A DNA stretch of 64,000 nt from Portulaca oleracea (GCA_029582165.1 CM055872.1:28554743-28618742), one strand, 5' to 3'; shown: positions 44,771 through 57,848, numbered from the stretch's first letter. The notes: generated by a model from the sequence alone, not told the origin. A program made the numbers and translations.

Positions 44771-46587
44771 TGTAGACACCAGATTTTGTACCGGGACAAG
44801 TGTACAAATGAAGCACAACAAGAAAAGAGGCTAGAAGGAAAGCCAAGTCACTGGGCCTCCACCAATGAAGAGTTACCGGGTCAACCCACAACAAAAAGTC
44901 TTCATTTTCCACCCTTTTCACATACATATGCCCACCATTTCGAATCCCATTTTTTCCACAAGTCTCGTTGGCCCTGTTTCTTTTGATGAGAGTAAAGTAC
45001 ACATCATAAGCTTTCCAACGCCTTTTGAATTGCCTCAATCGGAGTCCGGATGAAAGAGTTATGGGCGTTCGAAGTTGCACTTAGCGATTTCAAAACCCAC
45101 GCGGGTTTTAACAATTGTCAGGCCCAGAAAACAGGCCCAGTCAGCAAATCTGGCCCAGAAGACTGCCAAAACCCGCACGGGTTTTAATCAAAAGCAGACG
45201 GCCCAGAAGCAGGACCAACCCAAGGCCCGCCCCGGCCCAGCTACTTCAAAACCCGCGCGGGTTATCTATTGGCCAAAGCGCGTCGTTTTGCCCCGTCCAC
45301 GTCAGCGATTCGTGTGCGGGAATTATTAAACCCACGTGGGGTTTATTTTCCAGAATCCGGCGCCAAAAATCTTGATCATCCCTTGATATTAGCCCCATGT
45401 GCTTTGACCTTTGCCCTTGACTTGGGTGCTACATGATTGCATGGGATGAAGGCCATGATCCAAGGGATGTGTCCCCTCCATTTCCCTCCTAAACACTACC
45501 CTCATCACCTATAAATACCCCCCTCTATTCCATTCATTTTCACCAATTATTATCATCATAATCCCACCAACTACTCTAATAAACCACCTCTATTATTCTC
45601 ATTTCATCAACTAATACTCTTCTCATATTATCATTCCCCTTACTCTACCAAAATCATCACTCATCCTACTACCATTCTCATACTCATCTTTCCATCCACC
45701 AAATCAAAGGAAGTCAAGGTGTTTCGGTCGGCGCATTCGGGCTCCTAAACCAACGAGGTTCGCCTTTATGTTTCTTTTCGTTATTATTATTTTAATCATG
45801 TAATTTGTACTTTATTTTACATTATATGTGCATATTTTGTAAACCAAAAAAACCCATTCTTTTTATTGCATGATTAAGAATAGAAACTTGCGAAATTAAT
45901 TAAACTTCTCTCCGCTCTTTTTCATTTTAGATTCTAGTAGAGTCTATTTTCTAACAGGCGAATTCGAGAATTCTTATAATTCTCGAATTCGTAACCTTAC
46001 CCCCGGACTTAGAATCGGGTTTCGTAGACCGGAGTTATTTTTATTATTTTTTTGGTTTGTCGGTTTCCTTAAATCGGCCGGCGACTCTTTTATTCTTTTT
46101 ATAATCCATTTAATTATTTAACCTTGAGATTTACACTAAAATAATTAAAAAATGGTTTAACATCTTCCTCTCACCTAATTCAAGGTTAAAACCGAGAGAA
46201 AGTGGGCAAGGAATCAACAAAACCCCCACGGGTTTTATTGTTTCCAACTCTCATTCTCTGACCCAAGGAAACAGGCGGCCCGGCCCAAGGACTGTCAAAA
46301 ACCGCGTGGGTTTTGGCAAGTCTTGGCGGCCCGCCTGCTTCCTATTGGGCCTGAATTCGGTGTTGGGACCGGTTCTAAACCATTATTAATTTAGTTCGGT
46401 GTAATTTCCAATATTTAAATAATAAAAACGGATTTGTAAAATAAATAAAATTTCACCATCCCGAAAATGAATTTTATAAAGTAAAAATATCCTTATTTAA
46501 GGATTAAGCAACCTTAGTCGGCTCTCGATCACTTAAGTAGCGCATCTGAAATAATCTCCCCGAACGGGAATTTTTCCGGGTCCTACA
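44771..46587 (+). repeat. Ogre/TAT-type LTR, forward (3' LTR)
   Basis: TGTAGACACCAGATTTTG to GGGTCCTACA, 1,817 bp. TATAAATA at 45510, followed by CT-rich leader. A CTCGAATTCGTAACCTTACC stretch (about 45983-46002) and CGGCCGGCGACTC (46077) recur inverted in the LTR at 51073-53112. Preceded by a polypurine tract, so this is a 3' LTR with internal sequence to the left. Confidence 0.75.
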
Positions 46588-46689
46588 ATGGTTATTGCAG
46601 AATTTCATGCCATCCCGAAATTCCCTTTATTGCTGGATCAGGCCTTGACCCTGACACTGGATAAATGAAGAAAAACCCATATGAATGCA

Positions 46690-47940
46690 TGCATGACCTA
46701 AATGACCTATATAGACTTCCTAGAAATGAAAAATGCTTATATGCTGACTCGAGAGAGACTCACCCAGGACACGGGTTTGAATATGCGAATTGACCTACAT
46801 GGGACATCCTAGGATGCAAGACTTCTATATGCTGACTTAAGGAAAAGACTTACTCACAACATGGGTCTATATGTCTTAAGATCTATGTAAGACTTCCTAA
46901 AATGCAAATGCCTATATGTTAACCCTTAAAGACTAACCTATGACATAAGTTTACATTAGACTTCTTAAAAAAGAAAGACACTCGCATGATATGCCAGCAC
47001 GAGAAAAGACTCACCCATGACATGGGTGCACGCTGGACTTCCTAAACAAAAGGCAGGTATCTACATGATGACTCTAGACACATACTTACCCATGACTTAG
47101 ACCTTATACTAGAATTTCTACAAAAAGAAAAACTCTTATATGCTAACTCTAGACAAGGACACACCCAAGACATGGGTTAGCAATTGACAACCTTAAAGTG
47201 AAAGACACATGCTGACTTAGGGAAGGACCTACCCATGACTTATACCTATATGAGATTTTCTAAGGAATGAAGACACTTACCTGTTGACTAAAGAAATGAC
47301 CTAACAACCCACCCATGGCATGAGTTTTACTTTGGACTTTCTAAAAAAATGAAAAGACTCACGTTGACTTAAGAAAGGAGTCACCTATGACACGGACCTT
47401 ACATGCGACTCTCTAACAACTAAAAGACCCTTACGTACTAACCCGAGAAACAACTCAATGACTCACTTATGATTTCCAGGACCTAAACCCTATATATGGC
47501 TTCTTAAAGAATGAAAGACACTTACAAAATGACTCAAGGAATTGCCCATGATCTTGGTTTACATTGAACTTTCTAAAAATGGATCACACATGTTGACTCA
47601 AGAAAGACTCACACATGACATGGACTCGCATTGGACTTCCTAGGGATGAAGACACATATTGACTTAGGAAAAGACTCACTTAGGACCCTGACCTTATTTG
47701 CGATTTCCTAAAGAATGAAAAACACCAACACGGTGACTCAAAAATAAAGACACTTATTTACTGACGTTGAAATGCAAGACACTTACATGCAGACTCTGAA
47801 TTAAAGACTCACCCATAACTTGGGTTTACTAGACCATACATGATATGACACCTCCTAACGTGTAAGACACCTATTTATTGACTCAGGAAACAACTCAACT
47901 GTGATATAGGTTTACGTGTTCTAACTTCTATATGACTCTA
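46690..47940. repeat. Tandem array with palindromic core
   Basis: Roughly fifteen diverged units of about 70-100 bp: GACTTCCTAAAAATGAAAGACAC, TATGCTGACTCAAG, AAAGACTCACCCATGACATGGGTTT. The ACCCATG-A-CATGGGT core is a perfect short palindrome in the best copies (for example near 47020). Confidence 0.75.
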
Positions 47941-47969
47941 AACAACAACACTTTTTACAACAAGAGCAT

Positions 47970-50600
47970 TATAAAGGGCCGGATAAAGTTAAACATAGCG
48001 AGTTGACATAAGTTGGGAAGCGGAAGTGAGTGATTCTCAATTCGGATGGGCTTGAGCCATATGCCGACCATTTTAAGGAGGATCCATCACTTGAACTAAC
48101 AAACTTGTGTTAACTCAAGCTAAGTTGGCTATTATGCGGACTGGAATAATGCTTGACGGACTGACAACCTTACTTCTAGGCTTCTATATACACACTTTTT
48201 TTTTTATTTAAGACTCGACATATTTATTTTTTTACACTCATGGGAAGTGGATGTTGTAAAGGACCGAATAAAGCCATCAAAAGGTGAGTTAAAACAGACT
48301 TATAAACTCAATTATTAAATCCAACATGGATGGGCTTACTAACGGGCCGACCATGGATTTTGTTATAGACTTAATAATCGAATCTATAAATTTATTTTCT
48401 CTAACCTTGAGACTATTACGCGGACTAGAACAACACACACTGACTTTGTTTTATTATTATTCATTTTCTTTGGACCCAAAATAAGAGAATACTGAGAAGA
48501 GCTGACTAAAACCATCAAAGGTGAGTTATGAACCGATAAACAAAGCCAATTAACCTTTAAAACGGATGGGCGTCACAAGCAGGCCAGCCATAAAATTTAA
48601 GGTTAATTAATCGAGTTTATAAATTCATTTCTTTTCGAACCCAATGATTATTACACAGACTAAAACAGTATCTCAAAATTAGTTCCGACTCTAACGAAGA
48701 CACAACAAACACAAATACAAACACATATTTACACTTAACAAAGACTCAAAACACGTGTTAACAAAAACGTAACAAAGACTCAAAACACGTGTTAACAAAA
48801 CCCTAACAAAGAGTTAAACACGTGGCAAAGACTCGACAAACTCAAACACCTAGCAAAGACCCAACAAACTCAAATGCATGGCAAATACTCAACACTCTCA
48901 AATACGTGTATAGACTCAACAAACTCAAACACGTGGTTACACAAACACATACACATGCACAAACACATGCACATGCACAGACACATACACATGCACATAC
49001 ACATGCACATGCACATACACATACGCAGACACATACACATACACATACACATACACATGCACATGCACATGCACAGACGCATACGCATATACATGCACAA
49101 ACACATGCACAGACACAAACACATGCACATGCACAGACGCATACGCATACACATGCACAAACACATGCACAGACACTAACACCTACACATGCACATGCAC
49201 AGACTCATAAGCATACACATACACATAAACATGCACAGACTCATACACATGCACATACACAAACACAAACACAAACACAAACACATATACATGCACATGC
49301 ATAGACGCATACGCATACACATGCACATGCACAAACTCATACACATGCACATGCACAAACACATATTTACGCATAGTCTACAACACACTTTAACTACTTA
49401 ACGAACCTAACTCTATATGGACCCCTAGGAAAACTGATCATTATAAAGGGCCGAATAAAGCCAAACATGGCGAATCATGACCGAGTATGGGAGTACAAGT
49501 CAGTGTTACTCAATTGAGATGGATCCCATCCACAGGCTGACCGTTTTAAGGAGAACCCGTAACTTAGACTACCTATAAAGACCAACTTGAGCCATGCTGA
49601 CTATTACACGGACTAGAATAATGATCGACACGACTGACAGTCCGACACTTTCCTATACATTTTTTATTCTATTTATTTAGGAAAGCGAATATCGTAAAGG
49701 ACTGGATAATACCAACAACAGGCGAGTTGTAATTAGTTTATGGACTTAATCGCCAAATCCAATATGGTTGGGCCTAACCACTGGTCGGCCATAAGTATGA
49801 TGGATTCAATAATTAATTCGATAAACTGATTTACTCGAGGCCGGTGATTGTTATGCAGTCTAAAACTTTATCCACTAACTTTGTTTGATTTATTAGTCAG
49901 ATTTTTTAGACCTAAGGACAGCTAATCATTTCAAGAGGCCGAATAAAGTCAAGCATGGCGAATCAAGCCCAAGTCAAGGAGAATCCGTAATTTGGGCTAC
50001 TAACTCAGACTTGATTCGAGCCATGTTGACTGCCATGCGGACTAAAATAACGATTGACAGTACGACCCTTCTTTCTACTTCATGTTTTTTATTTATTTAA
50101 TTACCGGAAAGCAGGTATCATAATGGACTGAATAAAGCCACCAACAGGCGAGTTATAATTGATTTGTGGACTTAATTGTCAAATCTGATATGGTTGGGCC
50201 TAACCACGGGCCGACCATAAGTGTGACAGATTCGATAGTTAAGTCGATAAATTAATTTACTCTAGCCCGGTGATTATTATGCAGTCTAAGACTTTACCCA
50301 CTAACTTTTGTTTTGACTTTTAATCAGGTTTACCGGACCTTCGTTAAGAAGATGTCGTAAAGGGCCATTCAGAATCATAAGAGGCGAGTTGAGTTTACTT
50401 TATGAACCAAGAGAATCAACCTTTATAGATAAATGGGCCCAACCACTGGGTTAACCATAAATTTTTGAGGTTAATTAACTTAGTTGGTAAACATGACTCT
50501 TCTTAGGCCAATGACTACTATATGAACTAGAACAACACTCCTAAACTTGGGCCGACTCTTTAGAACGAAATTAAACACATCGCCCATAGCATACATATGA
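47970..50600. repeat. Eight-copy array, about 190-280 bp unit
   Basis: A motif like AAAGGGCCGAATAAAGCCAA plus GGCGAGTT recurs at about 47977, 48257, 48505, 49443, 49694, 49930, 50122 and 50355. Each unit also has a GGATGGGC..AAC..GGCCGACCAT segment and an ATTAT.CGGACTA.AA.AA segment. The copies alternate between two forms, suggesting a dimeric repeat. Confidence 0.75.
48940..49375. repeat. CA-rich minisatellite
   Basis: About 430 bases of ACACAT/ACATGC/ACAAAC/ACGCAT hexamers inside the longer array. It stays open in several frames on both strands only because the unit lacks stops; not coding. Confidence 0.9.
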
Positions 50601-50619
50601 ACAAGGGGTATCCTAAACT

Positions 50620-51047
50620 AATGCTCTATGTACAAAAGGGTTTATTGGCTGGATAAGGCTTAGCCGCTCATGTACTCGCCCCGGTGCATTCTTTGTTGTA
50701 AAGGCAACTTGAATGTGTGGGGTGTTTCTCTTGGAGGATCGAGTGGAGACCTCGTAGAGTGATGCATGAGTGGATGTTGTGACTAATGCTCTCTCGGTGT
50801 AAATGCACCAATTGAGTATAGCTGGTCCGACATCCCATGGGATATTTTTGTGGTTTAAAGAGAAAAAACCTAATATCGCCGATTTACGTGCTCCTACGAC
50901 ATATTACATGTCAAGGGAGTGCCTCGATATATGCAATGCATCATGCCTAAAAAGAATGACTTAATAATATAAAGTAAAAATTTATTTTCCTTCCAAAAAT
51001 TTAACACACTAAACTTTTTTCAAGTTTTACCCACTTTAAGAAAAAAC
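50620..51047. other. Spacer between arrays and reverse LTR
   Basis: Low-copy-looking sequence, partly matching what should be the 5' untranslated internal region of the - strand element. No ORF or domain. Confidence 0.35.
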
Positions 51048-51065
51048 TCCCCAGTGGTGTTGCCA
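51048..51065 (-). other. Primer-binding site-like sequence
   Basis: On -, TGGCAACACCACTGGGGA lies seven bases after the LTR end, in the style of the TGGCGAC..CACTGGGGA sites of TAT/Athila elements. Confidence 0.5.
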
Positions 51066-51072
51066 AAAATCC

Positions 51073-53112
51073 TGTGGACATCTTTCCTCGCCGTTCGGGC
51101 TTCCGAACGTCCATGATTCGGTGATTTGTGCTAGGGTTTAACCTTTGAAATCTCTTTAAGGAAATCAATCATACATTTCATGAATAATATTTTGTAAAAT
51201 CACTTTCCCTTTACTTATGCATTTTATGAGTCATTGAATTAAACCTTTTAGAGTGAACATCCACTTGTTCCAAACTCTTCTAAATTTAACCCAATTTGCT
51301 CATTCAAATGTTAGGCTTGGAAGAAAGCGATTTATGCAAATATTATTTAGAAATATAAGAAAGGAACCCTAAAGTTGCATCGATACATTGTAAAAACATG
51401 TTAACCATAGTTTATGCAATCCTCGATGTGTTTTGGTTCGACATGGGAGTCGCCACCCGACTTTTTAAGGGAAAAGCCAAGACAAAACCAAAAGGAAAAT
51501 AAAGAAAGACTCCGCCTACAAAACCCAAGAATGGATCCGGGGGTAAGGCTACGAACTCGAAAAGTAAACTGTGAGAGTTCGCCTCTCACAAAAGGAAAGA
51601 CTCTACTAAAAGTTTAAAATGTGCTTTTGATAACATTTGGAAGGGAGATAAATAAGAAATTTATAGAATTATTTCATGGAACATGCAAAATATACTTCAT
51701 ATACAACAATTTATTTACATAAGGAAAGAACACTTAAGAGCTTACAATGTGACCTTTCTTTAGGGAAGCCTTGCCTAGCCTTTGTAGAAGCCTCTTTGGA
51801 TGCCTTTGAAAGCCTTGAACACTCCTCTTGAAGATTCCAAAATGGTGCTAAAAGTGGATGGAGAAAGGTATGGAAAAGGGGGTGAGAAAAGGGTAGGAAA
51901 AGGCTCTTTTTGTGGTGTTTTAAGTAGTAGAAAGGTTAGACTTTTCGTGGAGTTTTAGGGTTTTGTGGAGGAATAATGGAAGATGGAATAAGAGATGAGA
52001 GGGCTTAAGATATTAGAGAAATGGAGATAATAATGATAGGAAAGTGATGGAAAAGGATGGGAAACAGGTAGGAAAAAGATAGGAAGAAAGACTCTTTTTG
52101 TGGTTTTTTATGATGTTTTTGTGAGGGTTTTATGTAAGAATGGCGGGGATAGTATGAGACAATGGATTAAGGAGTTTAAGAGGATGAGGATAAGGATATT
52201 AGGATAGTAATAGAATGGTGGAAAGGTGATAAGAAAAGAGTGGTAGAATGATGATATTAGAATAGAGATTAGTAGGGAGTGATGAGAGGAATGAGAGAAT
52301 GGATGAATGAGAGTTTAGGGGGAAGGATGAGTGAATTCAGTGACTTTGGCTTCATCAAGGGGAGGTATTTATAGGTAAGGGAAATCTTAAGAGATTCATG
52401 AACATATAATCACATACACTCCTCTTCAATCAAATGCAACACGTGGTCAAATTGCACAGAACACTAGGCATCAAAGGGGGGTGTCTTGGAGTGGAGGGTG
52501 GAGGTGGGAGGCTGAATCTGGGTGTGGACGGAGCTAAAGGCCGACCGGCCTTGGGAAAGGGGAGGATGTACCAAGCTCTCATCCATGTATTCTTGGACAG
52601 TGAGGGTTTGGATGGGATGTATTCGAAGTCAACTGTTCACACTGCGGTGGAAGCTTATTTGATGTATATGAGATATCTTTAAATGCTTTTGTGAGGCTTT
52701 GATTTTGAGACCTCTTGGTGGCATTTTGTATGTGATCTTTACTTAGCTTTTGCATGCCTTTCATGGCTAAATGAGGCTTGATTGCTTATGTAAAGATTGT
52801 GCATGCAATAGGCTAGGAAATTCACATGTAACGGGGCATGTGTTTTCATCCGAACTTGTGCATGTAGAGGGCATGCGAGCAAGTGTCCCGGCTTACCCTT
52901 GGCTTGGCTGGGCTTCCCTAGTTTCCTCATTTTCTTACTAAAATACTCAACTAAAAGTACATAAAGAGGAAATAATAAAAATTACGGTATACAAAAACTA
53001 TGCTAAAATTCGATGTCTGAACTAGCTCATCGATCGACTTCTTCTTCTTTATTTCTGCTTCTTGTTTATATAGTTTTGCTATATACCTATGTGTCAAAAT
53101 CCGGTGTCTACA
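51073..53112 (-). repeat. Ogre/TAT-type LTR, reverse (5' LTR)
   Basis: Read on -, starts TGTAGACACCGGATTTTG and ends GATGTCCACA; 2,040 bp. TATAAATA begins 739 bases after the start, exactly the offset seen in the forward LTR. Shares GTAGCCTTACCCCCGGAT and GGGTGGCGACTC with it. Followed by a primer-binding site, so it is a 5' LTR whose internal region lies leftward. Confidence 0.72.
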
Positions 53113-53480
53113 CTCTGCAGAAATGTTGGCAAGTTCCCAACTGGAGGGTCGTTGTCGTGACAAAGTGATTGTTGCAGCCATGACGTGGGGGATCGCGACC
53201 ATGACCCAGTGGATTTTTGCCCCAAGATGTCTCCAAACAAAAGTGTCGTGGCGTGACGTGCTTATCAGCTCCAAACCTAGGGCATTCACGAGCGTGACAC
53301 TGGTGGTCACGGCCATGACGCCCCTGATAAGTTCCCAACATGACTTACCTCTCTTCTTTGATGATAAAATAACCAACCACTCCTGGGAAGTGAGTGACCA
53401 AAAGCCCTCAGGGTTGGTGGGTACCCTCGAGCCACTCAAGGGGGCTCGAGGTCGATCCAAAGGATGATCGAGATGAGCTT
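53113..53480 (-). repeat. Probable LTR/3' flank remnant of the adjacent gypsy element
   Basis: GTCGTGAC/GGTCACGGCCATGACG words, as in many gypsy LTRs, directly downstream of the integrase tail on -. The frame across it is open but has no domain. Confidence 0.35.
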
Positions 53481-55685
53481 GGGGGTTCCCAGATCTCGAG
53501 CAAACTGAATTTCCACCCGGGTATGAGATGGCGCAATTCGTTTGGGTTGCGTGAGGAGAGATGAGTACAAACCCCGAGACTCTCCACCCTCCCCTTCTTG
53601 AATAGGATTTGCCCTCAAATCGTCATTGGGCTCATCATCCTCGATGTAAGGAGAGAGTTCGCCAATGTTAAAGGTGGAGGAGACGCTCATATCCCCCGGG
53701 AGGTCGAGCTTATAGGCATTGTCGTTGATCTTCTCCATGACCCGGAACGGTCCGCCACTCCTTGGCATAAGCTTGTTCTTTCTCCATGACGGAAACCATT
53801 CCTTCCTCAATGGAGCCAAACCAAATCCCCCGGCTCAAAAGTGATGTTTCGGCGGTGCTTGTTGGCCCGAGCCTTATAGACTTCATTGAGCTTCTCAATG
53901 CGGGCGTGAATTTATTGGTGGAGCTTTTGCATTTCCTTAGGCTTCTCACTTGCCTCAAAACTTGTTCTCGACTCCAAAGGTAGTGGAAGGAGCTCCATGG
54001 GGGTGAGAGGATTGGCACCATAACAAGTTTCAAAGGGTCAGTGACCTGTGGCAGTGGAAGGAGCTCGATTGTAAGTGGACTCAGCGTGTCAAAATTTTAC
54101 ATCCCAATCCCTCAAACTTTTGCTCACAAGCCTCCGAAGCAAGGTGGAGATGGTCTTGTTTGTCGTTCCGGTTTACCCATCGATTTGGGCATGGTGGACC
54201 GTGCTGAAAAGTAACTTTGTGCCCAAAATCTTCCAGAGGGACCACCAAAAATGACTGACGAACTTCGTATCCCTATCCGTGACAATGATCCTTGGGATGA
54301 CATGCAATCTCACAACTTCCCGGTAGAAAAGATTGGCGATGTGGTAGCGTCATTAGTTTTCTCGCAGGCAATAAAGTGCACCATCTTTGAGAACCGATCC
54401 ACCACTACCATCATCGCGTCCCTACTTTGCGAGGTTCAGGGAAGAGCCACAATAAAATCCATGTTCAAATCCTCCCAAAGGCCATTAGGTACCGAAAGGG
54501 GTGTGTAGAGCCCTTGGTGGAATTGGCTCTTCGCGTGGTGGCACAAAACACACTTCAAAACCACGTCATGCACATCACCTCCCATCCTAGGCCAGAAGAA
54601 GTGCTCCTTGAGCATGTCAATGACCTTGTTGATGCCGAAGTGACCGACAAGACCACCACCGTGAACTTCCTTGACAAGTAACCTCCTCAACGGGCACCTC
54701 GTGACCAACAACTTGTATGCCTTGAAAAGGAACCCATCCTGGAGCACGTAAGGTTCACTGCCTCACTCAAGATGAGGTTTGAAATCCTCATCCTCCTTGT
54801 AATACTCTTGCATGTGCTGGAAGCCTAGGACCTGAGCCCCATGATCGATAGCAATGCATGCCTCCTAGAGAGAGTGTCGGCTACTACATTGATGCTCCCC
54901 TTCTTGTGTTTAGCCACGAAATTAAAGCTTTGAAGGTATTCCACCCATTTGGCGTGTCGAGTGTTGAGCTTATGTTGGCCGTTGAGGTACTTGAGGGTCT
55001 CATGGTCCAAGTGGAGTATGAACTGGCTTGGCATCAAGTAGTGATCCCAATGGTCGAGGGCACGAACAAGGGCGTAGAACTCCTTATCGTAAGTGGAGTA
55101 GTTCTACCTCGAACCATTGAGTTTCTCGTTGAAGTAGGTAATGTGACGTTGGTTTTCTCGTGGCCATGGGGCGTTGGTTTTACATGAGGTTGACCCAATT
55201 CCCACCCTGTTAGCATCGCAATCAACCTCTAACACTTGCAAGAAGTCCGGTAGGGCAACCACTAGAGCTTCACAAAGAGCTTCCCAAACGCCTCATGCAC
55301 CAACTTGGTCCACTTAAAGGTACCCTTCTTCATACATTAAGTGATGGGAGTTGTGAGGTTGCTAAAACCTTTGATGAACTGGTGATAGAAAAAAGCAAGG
55401 CCGTCAAGCTTCTCACCTCCATGATGGTGTAGGGGGTAGGCCATAATCGAATAGCTTCTACCTTCGAGGGATCCATGGAGATCCCTAATCCGACACAATG
55501 TAGCCGAGGAAGCTAGCTTGAGGTGTGCAAAAATCACACTTCTCAAGCTTACCAAATAGCTTTTGCTGGCGAAGAATCTTGAAGACGACCTCCAAGTGTG
55601 AGAGATGATCGCCCGACCATGCTCACCACTTGTCAACCAATCTTGATGTCGGCGAGGTGGATGTCCTCATCGACCTTACTTTCGT
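53480..55685 (-). pseudogene. Chromovirus-like gypsy pol remnant (RT, RNase H, integrase)
   Basis: On -, in order: RT tail (HLEVVFKILRQQKLFGKLEK, FLGYIVS, about 55600-55480), RNase H end ([20 protein letters not shown], about 54930), integrase zinc domain (HGGGLVGHFGINK then CVLCHHAK, about 54660-54540), integrase core start (WEDLNMDFIVALP) and [15 protein letters not shown], and integrase C-terminus (GPFRVMEKINDNAYKLDLPG, SSTFNIGELSPYI, about 53760-53640). Many stops and frameshifts. The C-terminus is of the same type as in the element at 22960-27722 but clearly diverged. Confidence 0.85.
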
Positions 55686-55689
55686 TGTT

Positions 55690-56225
55690 GGGCTAGTAGT
55701 GCTTAGCGCTCAATGAGTTTACCTTGAAAGTTCAACCATCCTTGCGAAGAAGTTCAAGAACGCCGAATTTGTGCACCTTGACAATTGTAAATGGCCCAAA
55801 CCACCTAGCCCTGAGCTTACTGGGAACCCAACGGAAAAACGAATTGAATAACAAAACCAACTCACCTTCCCGGAATTCCCGATCGTTGATACGCTTGTCA
55901 TGGAACGCCTTGGTCTATTCCTTGTAGAGCTTGTTATGGTCGTAGGCCATCCTTCTGAGCTCTTCAAGCTCTTCCAACTAGAGTAATCGTATTTCTGTCG
56001 CCGCCTTAGCATTCAAGTTGACCTGGCGAACGACCCAGAATGTCTAGTACTCTAATTCCACTGGTAGATGGCAAGCTTTCCCGAATACCAGGTGGTACGG
56101 CATCGTGCAGTTTCATGAATGTCGTCTTATAAGCCCAAAGAACGTCATCAAGTTTGTCCGCCCAATATTTTCTTGCAGTATTCACAGTCTTTTCCAGGAT
56201 CTACTTCAGTGCCCTGTTGGTAAGG
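55690..56225 (-). pseudogene. Athila-like integrase fragment
   Basis: On -: ILEKTVNTARKYWADKLDDV, ACHLPVELE-type linker in another frame, then NKLYKEQTKAFHDKRINDRE, LVLLFNSF and ARWFGPFTIVKVHKFGVLEL. This is the Athila/TAT integrase C-terminal pattern, different from the neighbour at 53480-55685. At least two frameshifts and stops. It abuts the chromovirus remnant directly. Confidence 0.8.
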
Positions 56226-56488
56226 GTGTTCAGGGTGCGGTTCGGCGGTTCCGGTTTTTTGAAGCGGTGACTGGATCAAACGGTTTTCTAAAATCGTAAA
56301 CAGGGACCATAACTGAATAACCCTGTTTTTCCAAACCGCTCCACCGGATTTAATGGTTCGGTGTTACCTTTTAACCGGAAGTGCCTTAATTTCCATCAAC
56401 ATTAAAAAAACACCATTTAATCAACCAAAAAAAAAATAATTTCGGGCCCGATTTCTCACATGCCACTACTGATACTTTTTAAAAGGGC
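56226..56488. repeat. GGTTCGG-type dispersed repeat fragment
   Basis: TAAGGGTGTTCAGGGTGCGG onset followed by CGGTTCCGG and AACCGCTCCACCGGA, likely a hAT-type MITE fragment inserted in the Athila remnant. Class uncertain. Confidence 0.35.
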
Positions 56489-56853
56489 CTAAAAAAATTA
56501 CTTAGGGCACCCTAACTTTTGGTAAAATGTTTTTCCGATACCCCAACTTTTAAAAACTAATTTTGGGGTACCCTAACTTTTCGAATTAGAAATAATTAGG
56601 TGAATTTTCGGCCAATGATTTGAATTCACCGGTGAGTTTTAGGCGGGAAATTGATTAAGTGTTTTTGTGGACGAAAATGCCGTTTGTTTTTGTGGACGAA
56701 AATGATTTGAATCAATCGGAGTTTCGCCATAAATTCACCTAGTAATTTCTAATCCTAAAAGTAAGGGTACCCAAAAATCAGTTTTGAAAAGTTAGGGTAC
56801 CAAAAAATTGTTTCTTCAAAAGTTAGGGTACCTCTAAGTAATTTTTTGATTTA
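56489..56853. mobile_element. Foldback MITE with about 115-bp arms
   Basis: AAAAAATTACTTAGG at the left and CTAAGTAATTTTTT at the right; arms share CCCTAACTTTT and AAATTACTAGGTGAAT-type words. No clear target duplication. Confidence 0.7.
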
Positions 56854-57328
56854 ATTGGGTTGTTGTTCGGTTGTGGTATTTTTGTTGGTTTTGTGAAGTA
56901 AGGGTTGTCGAATCCACAGGGATGGGTGTTTAGGCTTGACAATGAAATCAGTTTGTGTTGGGGTTTTCTCAAGTGCTGAAAGCGATAAATTATGTAAAGA
57001 AAGTGATTAAACTAATCTAGACATGGATAATAACAATCAACACTAAAGAAAGCAATTAAGAGTAAGAAATAAGAAAGCAATAAAACTACAACTAATAATG
57101 AAATCGGGGACAAGAAGTTATACCTTCGATGAACTATCTTTACTCTAATCTTCAACCTTCAATTGATTTTCCCTCGAACAAACAAGAAAATTGTGAATTG
57201 GAATACTAAGAATCCCCAAATCCTCACTTGAGAGTAGAATTTGTGACCCTTAGCCCTCCTCCTCACTAAAAGTTGGATTGGGTGTGATTAGCACTAGAAA
57301 GCTTGAAATCAAGGCATCAATGGAAACC

Positions 57329-57332
<4 letters not shown>

Positions 57333-57388
<56 letters not shown>
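57333..57388. repeat. (GA)n microsatellite
   Basis: About 28 GA dinucleotides. Flanking ORFs are repeat artefacts. Confidence 0.95.
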
Positions 57389-57396
<8 letters not shown>

Positions 57397-57792
57397 AAAA
57401 AGCTTTGTAAATTGCTTGAATGAAATTGCTTGAAAGAGATTGAATACAAATTTGCAAGAAAACTAGAGAAAGCTTGAAGAAAATTATAATAGAAATCATT
57501 GTAGGGCCTACGAAATAAAGTCACGGGAGTGATTGTAGGGGAATTGGCCAATCACAACGTAGAAAATTATAATTTTTTTCTATTTACAATCCGGATTTTA
57601 TTTTAGAATAAAAAACCAAAAAGTATCACTAATCTATGACTGTTTTGGACACTAACTAAGTTTACAACTCTTCCATAACCCACGTATTCTATTTACAATC
57701 GAAATTTTATTTTAGAATTAAAAAAACCAAAAAGTAGATAAGTACTAAATTAATTTTTTTGTGCAAATATTAGTAATTATTTTGGTGTTATC

Positions 57793-57848
<56 letters not shown>

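Noticed and set aside
44754..45375. ORFs on both strands at the start of the forward LTR
   Set aside because: They lie in U3 of the LTR, overlap on both strands and have no domain.
48822..49401. Long His/Thr/Ala- or Cys/Met-rich ORFs on both strands
   Set aside because: They are readings of the CA-rich minisatellite, open in many frames at once; no start context or family.
53480..56225. Endogenous pararetrovirus (caulimovirus) as the source of the RT/RNase H motifs
   Set aside because: Clear integrase zinc and core motifs follow the RNase H; pararetroviruses lack integrase, so gypsy is the better call.
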